47,125 nucleotides of DNA from Bdellovibrio sp. (GTDB taxonomy: Bacteria; Bdellovibrionota; Bdellovibrionia; Bdellovibrionales; Bdellovibrionaceae). This document shows positions 7,677 to 16,718 of this stretch, piece after piece (within the stretch, counting starts at the first letter, position 1; every line of letters begins with the position of its first letter). A program made the position numbers and the translations under genes. The notes under the pieces are model-generated. The model saw only the letters and a list, made by a program, of their open reading frames with translations, searched no databases and was not told the origin of the DNA. The stretch spans positions 1 through 47,125 of the forward strand of contig JACMNA010000089.1 of the NCBI GenBank assembly GCA_014378765.1, in the 5' to 3' direction.

Positions 7677-9763
7677 TGGACGCAATTTTTCAATTTGTTA
7701 AAAAATTCGATAAATTCACGAAAAATACCGATTTATTTATCGCATTCAGTTTACTTGCCGTTATTGCGGTGATGATTATTCCATTGCCAGCGATCTTGTT
7801 GGATTTAGCTTTAACGATTTCTCTGTCTTTAAGCTTATTAATTTTATTAACGTCATTATATATTACTCGCACTTTAGATTTTACTTCGTTTCCATCATTA
7901 CTATTAATGACCACGTTGTTTCGTTTGGCATTAAACGTGGCAACGACTCGTCTTATTTTAACTCATGGTCACGAGGGCCCCGAGGCCGCCGGTTCGGTCA
8001 TTAAGGCTTTCGGTAATTTCGTCGTTGGTAACAATTACGTCATCGGATTTATCGTCTTCGCCATTTTAGTCGTCATCAACTTCGTGGTCATCACGAAGGG
8101 ATCTGGGCGCGTTGCCGAAGTTGCGGCCCGTTTCACGTTGGATGCAATGCCCGGTAAACAAATGTCGATCGATGCAGAATTAAACGCCGGCATCATCAAC
8201 GAACATGAAGCCAAAAAGCGCCGTAAAGAAATCGAGCAAGAAGCCGACTTTTACGGAGCGATGGATGGTGCCAGTAAGTTCGTTCGCGGAGATGCCATTG
8301 CGGGTATTATTATTACGGTTATTAATATTGTCGGTGGACTTTTAGTTGGCGTGATGCAAAAAGGTTTAGATCTTTCTACCGCCGCAAAATATTACACAAT
8401 GCTTACAATCGGTGACGGATTATTAGCACAAATTCCGGCACTTATTATTTCAATCGCGGCTGGTATGATTGTGACTCGAAGTAGTTCAGGCGAAAACATG
8501 GGTACCGAAGTAACGAGTCAGTTATTCATGAATCCGCGTGCGATTTATATTACGGCGGGGGCATTAGGAATTTTAGGATTAGTTCCGGGCTTACCAACAA
8601 TTCCATTCTTACTTATTGCCGCAATCATGGGATCTGTGGCGTGGATGATTACTCGGTACAAAGCAGAAGCCGTCACCATCGAAAAAACCAGATCTGACGC
8701 AGAACTTGCCACGCCTAAAAAAGAAAACGTCGAAAGTATGTTACCACTTGATATGGTTGAACTTGAAGTGGGGTACGGACTCATTAACGTGGTTGATTCA
8801 AGTAAATCGGGAGATCTGTTAGAGCGCATTGCTTCGATTAGAAAACAATTTGCCCTTGATTTAGGAATCGTTGTACCGAGTGTTCACATTCGCGATAACC
8901 TGCAATTAGCGGCGGGCGAGTATCGATTTTTAGTTAAAGGAAATAAAATTGGCGGCGGCACTTTACGTCCCGACATGTTATTAGCAATGGACCCTGGGCA
9001 GGTGAGCGGAAAAGTCGACGGCATTCCAACGAAAGAACCTGCATTTGGATTAGACGCTTTATGGATTTCACCAATGAATCGTGAAAAAGCTGAATTAGCT
9101 GGTTACACGGTCGTTGATTTGCCAACCGTAATGGCGACCCACATCACCGAAATGATTCGTACTCACGCGCACGAATTATTAGGTCGTCAAGAGGCTTCGC
9201 AACTTGTCGATAATTTTAAAAAGACGCATCCAAAAGTGGTCGAAGATTTAATCCCGGACGCATTGTCATTGGGTGGAGTTGTTCGCGTCTTACAAAACTT
9301 GCTTAAAGAGCAAGTTTCAATTCGGGATCTATTAACTATCTTTGAAACTTTAGCCGACGAAGCCGCACGAACAAAAGATTTAGATTTGCTAACCGAATCA
9401 GTTCGTAAGCAGCTTTCGCGTTCAATCACGGCTAAATACACCGCCGAAGATGGCGCCGTGAACGTAATGACGTTTGATTCAAAACTCGAAGAGGCCGTTT
9501 CAAATGCCTTGCTGCAAACCGAGCAAGGGGTTCAGTTAGTAATGGATCCACAATCGGCATCAAAGATGATTTCAAATATCGCGATGCAAATTGAAGGGCA
9601 CCCCGAAATTGCTGGGCAACCGATACTATTAACCAGTCCCACAGTTCGGCGGCATGTTTTTAAATTAGTTTCTCGTTTTATTCCGCAGTTGATTGTTTTA
9701 TCGCATAACGAAATTACGTCCGATGCCAGAGTGCAGTCGGTAGCCACAGTTGGATTAGCTTAA
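7676..9763 (+). CDS. flhA: Flagellar export protein FlhA
   Basis: FlhA is the nonameric export component that couples proton flow to secretion and docks chaperone-substrate complexes. The first 330 residues hold about eight membrane helices and the cytoplasmic FHIPEP loop (RFTLDAMPGKQMSIDAELNA). The remaining half is the soluble FlhA-C domain. Its 695-residue length is normal. The start is a GTG overlapping the flhB stop. The gene is followed by a 22-base gap and flhF. Confidence 0.97.
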   Translation: MDAIFQFVKKFDKFTKNTDLFIAFSLLAVIAVMIIPLPAILLDLALTISLSLSLLILLTSLYITRTLDFTSFPSLLLMTTLFRLALNVATTRLILTHGHEGPEAAGSVIKAFGNFVVGNNYVIGFIVFAILVVINFVVITKGSGRVAEVAARFTLDAMPGKQMSIDAELNAGIINEHEAKKRRKEIEQEADFYGAMDGASKFVRGDAIAGIIITVINIVGGLLVGVMQKGLDLSTAAKYYTMLTIGDGLLAQIPALIISIAAGMIVTRSSSGENMGTEVTSQLFMNPRAIYITAGALGILGLVPGLPTIPFLLIAAIMGSVAWMITRYKAEAVTIEKTRSDAELATPKKENVESMLPLDMVELEVGYGLINVVDSSKSGDLLERIASIRKQFALDLGIVVPSVHIRDNLQLAAGEYRFLVKGNKIGGGTLRPDMLLAMDPGQVSGKVDGIPTKEPAFGLDALWISPMNREKAELAGYTVVDLPTVMATHITEMIRTHAHELLGRQEASQLVDNFKKTHPKVVEDLIPDALSLGGVVRVLQNLLKEQVSIRDLLTIFETLADEAARTKDLDLLTESVRKQLSRSITAKYTAEDGAVNVMTFDSKLEEAVSNALLQTEQGVQLVMDPQSASKMISNIAMQIEGHPEIAGQPILLTSPTVRRHVFKLVSRFIPQLIVLSHNEITSDARVQSVATVGLA

Positions 9764-9785
9764 ATGATTAAGCAAGGGATAGCAT

Positions 9786-11282
9786 ATGCAAGTTAAAAAG
9801 TTTGAAGCCCGTTCAATGAAAGAAGCTCTCGAAATGATCAAGTCTCAACTTGGCCCGGACGCGATTATTCTATCGGCGAAAGAAATGACTAAGGGTTTTG
9901 GTCTGGGTGGCGAAAAAAGTATTGAAGTGACCGCCGCTTACTCAGAAGCTGTGCTTCATAAAAAGAAATTTGTAGAATCTAAGTTCGCGGCTAAAGAAAA
10001 GGATAAATTTCAAAAGATTCCCGCCAAGAATCAAAAAGAAGTCATGCAAAAGATGATCGAAGGTCACGTTGCAAAAATGAACGCGCAATTTGTTAAGTTA
10101 AATCCGATGCCACAAGCCGCGCAAGCCATTCCTCATAAGAACACCGAACGTCGTTACATCGACATCGACAACGATCATAACGTCAGCGCCTCCGCACCCG
10201 TCGTTAGCGAAGTTCCGTCAGTTACGCAAGTAGCGCAAAAAGTATGGAATGACATGGAAGTTAATTCACTAAAGCAAGAGATTGAAACCCTAAAGCAGGT
10301 AATGACACAGTTTCGTTCGGTACCACAAAGTTTTGTGCAAGCTCATCCTGGAGCTGATTTAGGCATTCATTACTCAATGAGTGCGACTTACCAGCGACTC
10401 GTGCAACGGGGATTGTTGCCCGAAATCGCGGCCGATATTATTGTGCAAGCACAGAAGCAGATTCCGGTCCAACAACAGCACAATAAAAATGTGGTCGATG
10501 GTTGGATGGCAAAATATATCTTAGATTCAACGCCGGTAGTAGACGGGGCGTACGAGCAATTTCATTTATTTGTGGGCCCATCCGGCGGCGGTAAAACAAG
10601 TTCATTGATAAAACTAGCTAGCGATCTTATTCTCAATCACCGCAAACGCGTAGCCATTATCACCACTGATACTTCAAAAGTCGGCGCATCTGAGCAAATG
10701 AAAATTTTTGCGCAGATTTTAAATGTTCCTTATTTATGTTTGCGTTCGCAGCAAGATTGGGCGCATGTCATACCGCATTTGGATCAATTAGATCATATTC
10801 TAGTTGATTACGCGGGGCTAAATTTACGTAATCAAGAAGAGCTTAATTATTTAAAGCGCATGTCTCCCCCGGCTTATAAATCTTTAAGAACGCATTTGGT
10901 TCTTTCGACATTGTCGAAAGACGGAGACCTTATAGAATGCGCTAAGCGCTACCAAAATTTTCGTTTTAACGATGTGATATTTTCAGGCCTTGACGAAGCC
11001 TCAATGCACGGAAATATTTATAATTTTATTAGAAAAATTCCGACGCGTTTGTTCGCCTTCGGAATTGGTACGAAAGTTCCGGAAGATTTCGAAAAAGCAA
11101 CGCCAGAGCGCGTAGCCGACTTAATTTTGCAAATCACGCAAAACAATTCTGCGCCATCCGTTACTCAATCGCAGAACCAATTGCAAATACCGGCGTCGGC
11201 GCCAATTGCGGCCGCGCACCAATCTCATTCATATTCTCAATCAGACACCCACTATTCTAACCCACAGGAAGCTCCACTATGA
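9786..11282 (+). CDS. flhF: Flagellar SRP-like GTPase FlhF
   Basis: FlhF marks the pole where the flagellum is built. The N-terminus (VKKFEARSMKEALEMIKSQLGPDAII) is typical of the family; a long basic and Gln-rich middle region leads to an SRP-type NG domain in the second half. The P-loop GPSGGGKT is intact at about residues 264-271. Other GTPase motifs are degraded: DTSKVGASEQ (about 295) instead of DTYR-type, DYAG (about 341) instead of DTAG, and SGLDEA (about 400) instead of TKLDET. It may bind GTP yet hydrolyse it poorly; this is inference. A 498-residue length fits. Its stop overlaps the flhG ATG. Confidence 0.93.
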   Translation: MQVKKFEARSMKEALEMIKSQLGPDAIILSAKEMTKGFGLGGEKSIEVTAAYSEAVLHKKKFVESKFAAKEKDKFQKIPAKNQKEVMQKMIEGHVAKMNAQFVKLNPMPQAAQAIPHKNTERRYIDIDNDHNVSASAPVVSEVPSVTQVAQKVWNDMEVNSLKQEIETLKQVMTQFRSVPQSFVQAHPGADLGIHYSMSATYQRLVQRGLLPEIAADIIVQAQKQIPVQQQHNKNVVDGWMAKYILDSTPVVDGAYEQFHLFVGPSGGGKTSSLIKLASDLILNHRKRVAIITTDTSKVGASEQMKIFAQILNVPYLCLRSQQDWAHVIPHLDQLDHILVDYAGLNLRNQEELNYLKRMSPPAYKSLRTHLVLSTLSKDGDLIECAKRYQNFRFNDVIFSGLDEASMHGNIYNFIRKIPTRLFAFGIGTKVPEDFEKATPERVADLILQITQNNSAPSVTQSQNQLQIPASAPIAAAHQSHSYSQSDTHYSNPQEAPL

Positions 11283-12085
11283 AAATTGTTAGTATCACCT
11301 CCGGCAAGGGCGGCGTCGGCAAGACGTCTCTAGTTAGTAATATGGCCATTGGCCTTTCGCAACTTGGCAAAAAAGTTCTTATCTTTGACGGTGATTTAGG
11401 TATGGCCAATGTCGACATATTTTTTGGCGTGCACCCGCAAAAAAATCTACAAGACTTGGTCGATGGCGATTCAATTAAAAATTGTCTGACTTCTGCCGCC
11501 CACAACGTTGATTTATTAGCCGGTGGTAATGGCATTTATAATTTATGTCATTTGAACGCGTTTCAGCGTCGTGAAATTATGTCACGTTTAGGCGACATGA
11601 ATTTTTCTTACGATTTTTTATTAATTGATACGTCGCCGGGTCTTCACGATCACGTTCTTCATTTGAATTCAGTTGCAGACGACTGCTGCGTGATTTTAAC
11701 TCCAGATCCTTCAAGCTTTACGGACTCATACGCTTTAATTAAAGTGTTATTCCAAAAATATAAAACGCAAAAATTTTCAATTATCTGTAATCAAGTGCGC
11801 GATGAAAAACAGGGCGAACAACTTTTCTTAAGGTTTGCCGAAGTAGTGCAACAGTTTTTACCGGTTAGACTCTCGTACAAAAAGAGTATCCCGTATGACC
11901 CACAACTGAAGTTGTCAAATCAGTTGCAGCGTCTCATCCTAAGACAAGACCCGAAATCAATTTCGGCGATGGCAATCAAATCAATATGTATGGATCTTGT
12001 GTCTCAAGTCCAATTGGCACCCACTACGGGCAATGGCGTAAATGGTCTAGACAGTTTATTTAGACCAGTCTCTGGTCATGCTTAA
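11279..12085 (+). CDS. flhG: MinD-like flagellar number regulator FlhG (FleN/YlxH)
   Basis: FlhG is a ParA/MinD-family ATPase that limits flagellar number, partly by acting on FlhF GTPase activity. The deviant Walker A KGGVGKT lies at residues 10-16, the FDGDLGMANVDIFFG stretch near residue 38 is typical of FlhG, and DTSPGL forms the switch II region. The ATG lies inside the end of flhF, so the two are coupled. The stoichiometry of this pair is a main determinant of the single polar flagellum expected for such an organism. The 3' end and the following bases contain small inverted repeats (for example 12080-12096) but no T-run. Confidence 0.93.
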   Translation: MKIVSITSGKGGVGKTSLVSNMAIGLSQLGKKVLIFDGDLGMANVDIFFGVHPQKNLQDLVDGDSIKNCLTSAAHNVDLLAGGNGIYNLCHLNAFQRREIMSRLGDMNFSYDFLLIDTSPGLHDHVLHLNSVADDCCVILTPDPSSFTDSYALIKVLFQKYKTQKFSIICNQVRDEKQGEQLFLRFAEVVQQFLPVRLSYKKSIPYDPQLKLSNQLQRLILRQDPKSISAMAIKSICMDLVSQVQLAPTTGNGVNGLDSLFRPVSGHA

Positions 12086-12145
12086 GCAGTTTAAGCTATG
12101 TTGAATGGTCTGAATCAGATAAAGTGAAGGATAGAGGGGTCATCG

Positions 12146-12931
12146 ATGTCAAAAGCTAATCTTCTTAAAAAATATAAAGAAGAGCCCAAAAAGAATATTA
12201 AGCGTAATCAAAAAGAAGAGCTTATTAAAGAATATGCGCCTCTGATTAAATTCGTTGCTCAAAAAATTGCGATCCGTTTGCCACCTAATATCGAACTTGA
12301 TGACTTAATTTCGGCCGGATCTATCGGCCTGATGGATGCGATCGATAAGTGGGATCCAACGCGTGATAATAAATTTAAAACCTACGCAGAGTTTCGTATT
12401 CGTGGAGCGATCCTTGATGAATTGCGTTCGCAAGACTGGGTGCCCCGATCAGTGCGCGATAAAGCAAAAGCCTTAGATCGCACAATTGCCGCTTTAGAAA
12501 ACGAATTAGGTCGTTACCCAACCGAAGAAGAAGTTTCAAGCCGGTTGAATATGCCGATGCAAGAATTTCATGATTTAGTTAATCAAGTACGCCCGGTCAG
12601 TTTGCTTTCGATTGATGATCAACCGACATTTAGTGATTCAGATAAAAAATCAATCGCTAATTTACTTGAAGGCGCGAAATCAAACAGTCCGTTTAATCAG
12701 CTGAACGTTAAAGTGGTTAAAGATGTCGTAGCTAAAGCGATTGAAGAATTACCAGAACGACAGCGCCTTGTACTTTCTTTGTATTATTTTGAAGATCTTA
12801 ATTTAAAAGAAATTGGCCAAGTATTACGAGTCACTGAATCACGCGTGTCGCAGTTACATGCTCAAGCCGTAACTCGCTTACGGGCAAAGCTTGCTGCAAC
12901 TATTGCGGCTGGCGAACTAGAAGCCATTTAA
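12146..12931 (+). CDS. fliA: Flagellar sigma factor FliA (sigma-28)
   Basis: FliA directs transcription of late flagellar genes such as flagellin. The 261-residue protein has region 2 (LIKFVAQKIAIRLPPNIELD, then GSIGLMDAIDKWDP and KFKTYAEFRIRGAILDELR), region 3 with LGRYPTEEEV, and region 4 with ELPERQRLVLSLYYFEDLNL and the helix-turn-helix LKEIGQVLRVTESRVSQLHA. There is no sigma-70 region 1.1, as expected for the family. The start ATG follows GATAGAGGGG. It lies 60 bases after flhG and is probably the last gene of the operon. No anti-sigma flgM is visible in the window. Confidence 0.95.
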   Translation: MSKANLLKKYKEEPKKNIKRNQKEELIKEYAPLIKFVAQKIAIRLPPNIELDDLISAGSIGLMDAIDKWDPTRDNKFKTYAEFRIRGAILDELRSQDWVPRSVRDKAKALDRTIAALENELGRYPTEEEVSSRLNMPMQEFHDLVNQVRPVSLLSIDDQPTFSDSDKKSIANLLEGAKSNSPFNQLNVKVVKDVVAKAIEELPERQRLVLSLYYFEDLNLKEIGQVLRVTESRVSQLHAQAVTRLRAKLAATIAAGELEAI

Positions 12932-12949
12932 TACTTACAATTACTAAAA

Positions 12950-13378
12950 TTATTTACAAATTGATTCGGGAAGCCTTACGGGAGAACTTAAACGTTCTCT
13001 CGCGGCAACAATCGTCTTATTCTTAAATCTTAATTCGACTCGTACCATTTGATCAATCGTGTCGGCATCAACTTCGACTCGTAAGATGGCCTTTGTATCA
13101 AAAAATACTAACGATTGCGAAACAATTTTATCATTCGCATTATAAAATAAAGCTAATACCTTTTGATTAACAAGTTTTTCAGTTCGCTTACGATAATCCG
13201 CATCTCGTTCGGGTTCACAAACAAATCCGATATTTATAAAATAAGTTTCCCCCTGGCGGGTTGGCACAGTGTGCAAACCTAATTCATCCGTATAATCGAC
13301 AATTACTTTGGTGGCGGTTTGGCAACTTATCATTATGATCAAGACAGCAAACATTAAAAATTTACGTAGGGTTTCCAA
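12950..13378 (-). CDS. Small lipoprotein of unknown function
   Basis: I do not recognise this family. The 142-residue product begins with a short basic head and a hydrophobic core ending IIMISC, a lipobox-like site that would leave Cys19 for lipidation. The mature part is mostly beta-like (ILRVEVDADTIDQMVRVELRFKN) with Cys residues near FVCEPERD and at the C-terminal SICK. The start is a TTG at 13378, with AGAGAGG about seven bases upstream. It overlaps the last 17 bases of the upstream sigma-factor gene, so it is likely co-transcribed with it and translationally coupled. The fliA and lipoprotein stops face each other with 18 bases between. Confidence 0.7.
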   Translation of the reverse strand: METLRKFLMFAVLIIMISCQTATKVIVDYTDELGLHTVPTRQGETYFINIGFVCEPERDADYRKRTEKLVNQKVLALFYNANDKIVSQSLVFFDTKAILRVEVDADTIDQMVRVELRFKNKTIVAARERLSSPVRLPESICK

Positions 13379-14462
13379 TCATGGCCTCTCTTATCTTTTT
13401 CATTAATCGCACTTCAGTTTGTCTGACGGCTTCGCGTGAGATCCCATACTTATCGCCAATTTCTTGAAGCGTTAAGGGCTCATCACTTAAAATGCGCTCT
13501 TCAAGTAAAATAGTTTCTTTTTCGTTCAAATTTGTTCTTAAAGAATCTACGGCTTTCATTAATAAGCCAAGTTGTTCATCAAGGGCTAATTGTTCATCTA
13601 AAGGTAAGCTGCCATCTTCTTTTCGAAGCAAGGCCGATAATGGAGTGGCGTGCTCATCGCCGCCGTGGGCGGGTTTATCTAAACTAACATCGCGCGAGCT
13701 CAAGCGTTTTGCCATTTCGCTAATTTCTTCTGGCGAAATTCCAAGCTTATGCGAAAGTTGCGCAACGTTTTCAGCTGACGACATTTTTTCAAGTTCTTGT
13801 TTCTGCCGCTGCAGTTGATAAAATAGTTTTCTTTGATTCGCGGTTGTTCCTATACGAACCATCGAAAATTGCCGCATAAGATATTCTTGAATATACCCAC
13901 GAATCCACCAAACGGCGTAAGTAATCAGGCGATTACCTTTGTACGGATTGAATTCTTTGACCGCGTGCATAAGTCCCACGTTGCCCTCTTGAATTACGTC
14001 GATCAGTTTATTTGAAAACCTTGCATATTCGGCGGCCACTTTAACAACAAAACGTAAGTTAGACTTTACAAGGGTTTGGGCTAGCTGCGGATCTTTTGTT
14101 TCATAATATTTCTTGGCTAATTCAAGTTCTTGTTCACGAGTTAATAATGGATATTTTCTAACTTCACTTAAATAAAGTGAAAGTGGGTCGGTCGTAGTAA
14201 GACCACGTTCTTCCGATTTTTTTGGCGCAAGTTCAACAACCTCGCGCGACATAAATTCCGAAGTTTCTTCGGTATCTTCCGATAGCTCTGCCGCATCTAA
14301 CTCGATTTGCTCATCATCTGTAACAATTTCGGCTTGCACAACGCGCGGCTGTTCTCCGGTCTTCGCTTCGACTGAAACTCTACCAGAAGCTTTAGACCTA
14401 CGCTGGTGTGACACCGGGCTGGGCTTTTTAGTTTTTAAGGTCGCCTTTTTTTTTAGAGCCAT
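13362..14462 (-). CDS. rpoH: RpoH-type (sigma-32-like) RNA polymerase sigma factor with N-terminal extension
   Basis: The core from about residue 91 has sigma region 1.2 (DPLSLYLSEVRKYPLLT), region 2 (DVIQEGNVGLMHAVKEF, TYAVWWIRGYIQEYLMR) and the RpoH-box-like segment RIGTTANQRKLFYQL. Region 4 ends in the helix-turn-helix LTLQEIGDKYGISREAVRQ. These features fit heat-shock sigma-32. About 90 extra residues precede the core, first Lys-rich (ALKKKATLKTKK) and then acidic, which is not usual for RpoH (about 285-300 residues). A nine-base poly(A) run encodes Lys codons near the start. The gene lies convergent to fliA, with the lipoprotein gene between them. RpoH is the best family match, but it could be another group 3 sigma factor. 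Confidence 0.8.
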   Translation of the reverse strand: MALKKKATLKTKKPSPVSHQRRSKASGRVSVEAKTGEQPRVVQAEIVTDDEQIELDAAELSEDTEETSEFMSREVVELAPKKSEERGLTTTDPLSLYLSEVRKYPLLTREQELELAKKYYETKDPQLAQTLVKSNLRFVVKVAAEYARFSNKLIDVIQEGNVGLMHAVKEFNPYKGNRLITYAVWWIRGYIQEYLMRQFSMVRIGTTANQRKLFYQLQRQKQELEKMSSAENVAQLSHKLGISPEEISEMAKRLSSRDVSLDKPAHGGDEHATPLSALLRKEDGSLPLDEQLALDEQLGLLMKAVDSLRTNLNEKETILLEERILSDEPLTLQEIGDKYGISREAVRQTEVRLMKKIREAMIGNPT

Positions 14463-14464
14463 CT

Positions 14465-14773
14465 TTAAGTTAGAATTTTTTTAAGATTCTTCTCTAGGGC
14501 ATCTTGAATTTTTCCTTTAAATAACGAAAGTGCAAACGGAAGTTCTACTTCGATTGCGATCTGACTCGATTTAGCATCTTTCTCTTTCACTTGCAGTTCG
14601 GCCTTAAATTGGCTTCCTTTAACGTGAAAAATCTTATCGGCCTCGTCAAAAGTAGAGGTGATATTGGCGTCGAATTTTTTAAAGTCATTATCTCCATTCA
14701 GCAGAGTCTTTATTTTGTTAAAAGCAGTTGCTGAATCTATTGGCGCTGGTAATTCAAATTTAAATTTTGGCAT
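14465..14773 (-). CDS. PHA-granule-region-like small protein
   Basis: A soluble product of about 102 residues that matches, by pattern, the polyhydroxyalkanoic acid system family (PHA_gran_rgn). It has a FELPAPIDSATAFNKIKTLL head, a beta-rich middle, and the closing LPFALSLFKGKIQDALEKNL. Function in this family is poorly known; members often occur without PHA genes. The ATG at 14773 is chosen because the domain starts there. An in-frame TTG at 14812 would add 13 residues of unconvincing sequence. The stop lies two bases before the sigma-factor ATG, suggesting one transcript: this gene, sigma factor, lipoprotein. Confidence 0.6.
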   Translation of the reverse strand: MPKFKFELPAPIDSATAFNKIKTLLNGDNDFKKFDANITSTFDEADKIFHVKGSQFKAELQVKEKDAKSSQIAIEVELPFALSLFKGKIQDALEKNLKKILT

Positions 14774-14870
14774 GCAAGAATGATAGAACTTTGACCGCTT
14801 TTCGTCTACCAAAACTATGCATCAAACTTATAGACCTCATTAAAAGTTCAGTTTTGACTGGGGTTTCATT

Positions 14871-14896
14871 TTCATGAGAGCATCAACTCTATGAAA
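14871..14896 (+). promoter_or_regulatory. Hairpin enclosing the aspS start codon
   Basis: TTCAT-(G)-AGAG at 14871-14880 can pair with CTCT-ATGAA at 14887-14895, leaving one bulged G and a six-base loop. T14870 with A14896 may add a tenth pair. The AUG of aspS (14891-14893) lies in the right arm, and the only Shine-Dalgarno-like bases (GAGAG, 14876-14880) lie in the left arm. Translational control is inferred; the pairing itself is visible. Confidence 0.4.
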
Positions 14897-16714
14897 TTTG
14901 TAAGAGACCTAAAAAGAACCGAGTACTGTGGAAATTTAAATAGTAAGCACGTGGGCCAAAAAGTCGTTTTGATGGGTTGGGTCAACTCAAGGCGCGATCA
15001 CGGTAGCCTTGTATTTATTGACATGCGTGACCGTGAAGGTTTGGTGCAAGTAGTTCTTGACCCCAATAAAAGTGAAACAACCTCGGCCAAAGATTTCCGC
15101 GGCGAATACGTTGTCGCAATCGAAGGCATTGTACGCGCCCGCCCCGAAGGCATGCGCAATACAAAACTAAAAACCGGTGAAGTTGAAGTTGAAGCCGTTC
15201 GCTGCGAAATTTTAAATTCGGCCACAACGGTGCCTTTTCAGATCGATGACGAAAATGTAAACGAAACGTTAAGACTTAAATACCGCTACTTAGATTTAAG
15301 GTCGCCGCGCTTACAAAATAATTTAATTATGCGTCACCAAGTGGCCAGGCTGGTGCGTGAGTTTTTATCTGACAATGGATTTATCGAAGTCGAAACGCCG
15401 ATTTTATTTAAATCAACGCCCGAAGGCGCCCGCGATTATTTAGTTCCATCACGAGTGAATCCCGGCAACTTCTATGCACTGCCACAATCTCCACAAATTT
15501 TAAAACAACTTCTAATGGTGTCTGGTTACGACCGCTATTTCCAAATCGCGCGATGTTTCCGTGACGAAGACTTACGCGCCGATCGCCAACCCGAATTTTC
15601 ACAGATCGACATGGAAATGTCTTTCATCGACGTTGAAGATATTTTAGAAATAAACGAGCGCATGCTTCGCCATATTTGGAAGACGATTAAGGGTATGGAA
15701 GTTCCAAAAATTCAGCGCATGAGTTACTTCGAAGCAATGGATCGTTACGGCAGTGATAAGCCCGACACGCGCTTTGCTTTAGAGATTCAAGATCTATCGA
15801 AAATTTTAACGAATTCAGGTTTTAAAGTATTCGACGACGCGCTTTCTCGCGGTGGAATCGTACGTGGCCTCAATATTCCTGGTGGCGGAACTTTCTCGCG
15901 CGGGCAATTCGACAAACTGACAGAGCTAGCAAAGAAAAACGGCGCCAAGGGTTTAATTTGGATGAAGCAAGAGGCCGACGGCACCATCAATTCGCCAATT
16001 GCAAAATTCTTCACCCCCGAAAAGCTAAAAGAAATTTTTTCTAGCTTAGGTTGTACCGCAAAAGATTGCGCACTGATCGTGGCCGACGACTATGATCCAA
16101 CTTGCGCGGCGCTGTCGTCGTTACGTCTGCATTTAGGCCGCGAGCTAAAATTAATTGATTTTACAAAGTATAATTTCTTGTGGGTTGTTGATTTTCCGCT
16201 GCTAGAGTACTCGCCAATTGATAAGCGCTGGGTATCAAGACATCATCCGTTCACGTCACCAACCGATGAGTTTTTTGATGATATGATTGCAAATAATGAA
16301 AAGGCCTATCCAAAGATGTTAGCGAAAGCTTACGACTTAGTTTGTAATGGATACGAAATGGGCGGTGGATCGATTCGTATTTACCGAAATGAAATTCAAC
16401 AAGCTATTTTTAGATTGTTAGGAATGTCAGAAGAAGAAACAAAAATGAAATTCGGCTTCTTCTTAGACGCCCTTAAATATGGAACTCCGCCACACGGTGG
16501 TATTGCTTGGGGAATGGATCGCTTAGTGATGTTGCTAACACAAACCGAAGCAATTCGTGACGTGATCGCATTTCCAAAAACCGCAAAAGCAAGTTGCTTA
16601 ATGAGTGACGCCCCAAGTGGCGTCAATCGCGATCAATTAGTTGAGGTGGGAGTACGTTTAAGTGCGCAAGCCGAAAAAGCAATCGAAGACTCAAAAGGCA
16701 CAAAGGCCGAATAG
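14891..16714 (+). CDS. aspS: Aspartyl-tRNA synthetase
   Basis: A class II synthetase that charges tRNA with aspartate. The 607-residue protein has the N-terminal OB-fold anticodon-binding domain ([23 protein letters not shown]), motif 2 ([18 protein letters not shown], about residue 220), the bacterial GAD insertion domain in the middle, and motif 3 with [14 protein letters not shown] (about residue 535). This is the full bacterial-type length. Whether it is discriminating or also charges tRNA-Asn was not determined. The start is fixed by the conserved N-terminus although the ribosome site is weak. The end is four bases from the convergent cpaF stop. Confidence 0.97.
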   Translation: MKFVRDLKRTEYCGNLNSKHVGQKVVLMGWVNSRRDHGSLVFIDMRDREGLVQVVLDPNKSETTSAKDFRGEYVVAIEGIVRARPEGMRNTKLKTGEVEVEAVRCEILNSATTVPFQIDDENVNETLRLKYRYLDLRSPRLQNNLIMRHQVARLVREFLSDNGFIEVETPILFKSTPEGARDYLVPSRVNPGNFYALPQSPQILKQLLMVSGYDRYFQIARCFRDEDLRADRQPEFSQIDMEMSFIDVEDILEINERMLRHIWKTIKGMEVPKIQRMSYFEAMDRYGSDKPDTRFALEIQDLSKILTNSGFKVFDDALSRGGIVRGLNIPGGGTFSRGQFDKLTELAKKNGAKGLIWMKQEADGTINSPIAKFFTPEKLKEIFSSLGCTAKDCALIVADDYDPTCAALSSLRLHLGRELKLIDFTKYNFLWVVDFPLLEYSPIDKRWVSRHHPFTSPTDEFFDDMIANNEKAYPKMLAKAYDLVCNGYEMGGGSIRIYRNEIQQAIFRLLGMSEEETKMKFGFFLDALKYGTPPHGGIAWGMDRLVMLLTQTEAIRDVIAFPKTAKASCLMSDAPSGVNRDQLVEVGVRLSAQAEKAIEDSKGTKAE

Positions 16715-16718
16715 TTAA

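Noticed and set aside
12046-12096. Terminator after flhG suggested by nested inverted repeats
   Set aside because: The stems are short (5-7 bp), partly inside the coding region, and lack a T-run. fliA follows on the same strand and is probably in the same operon.
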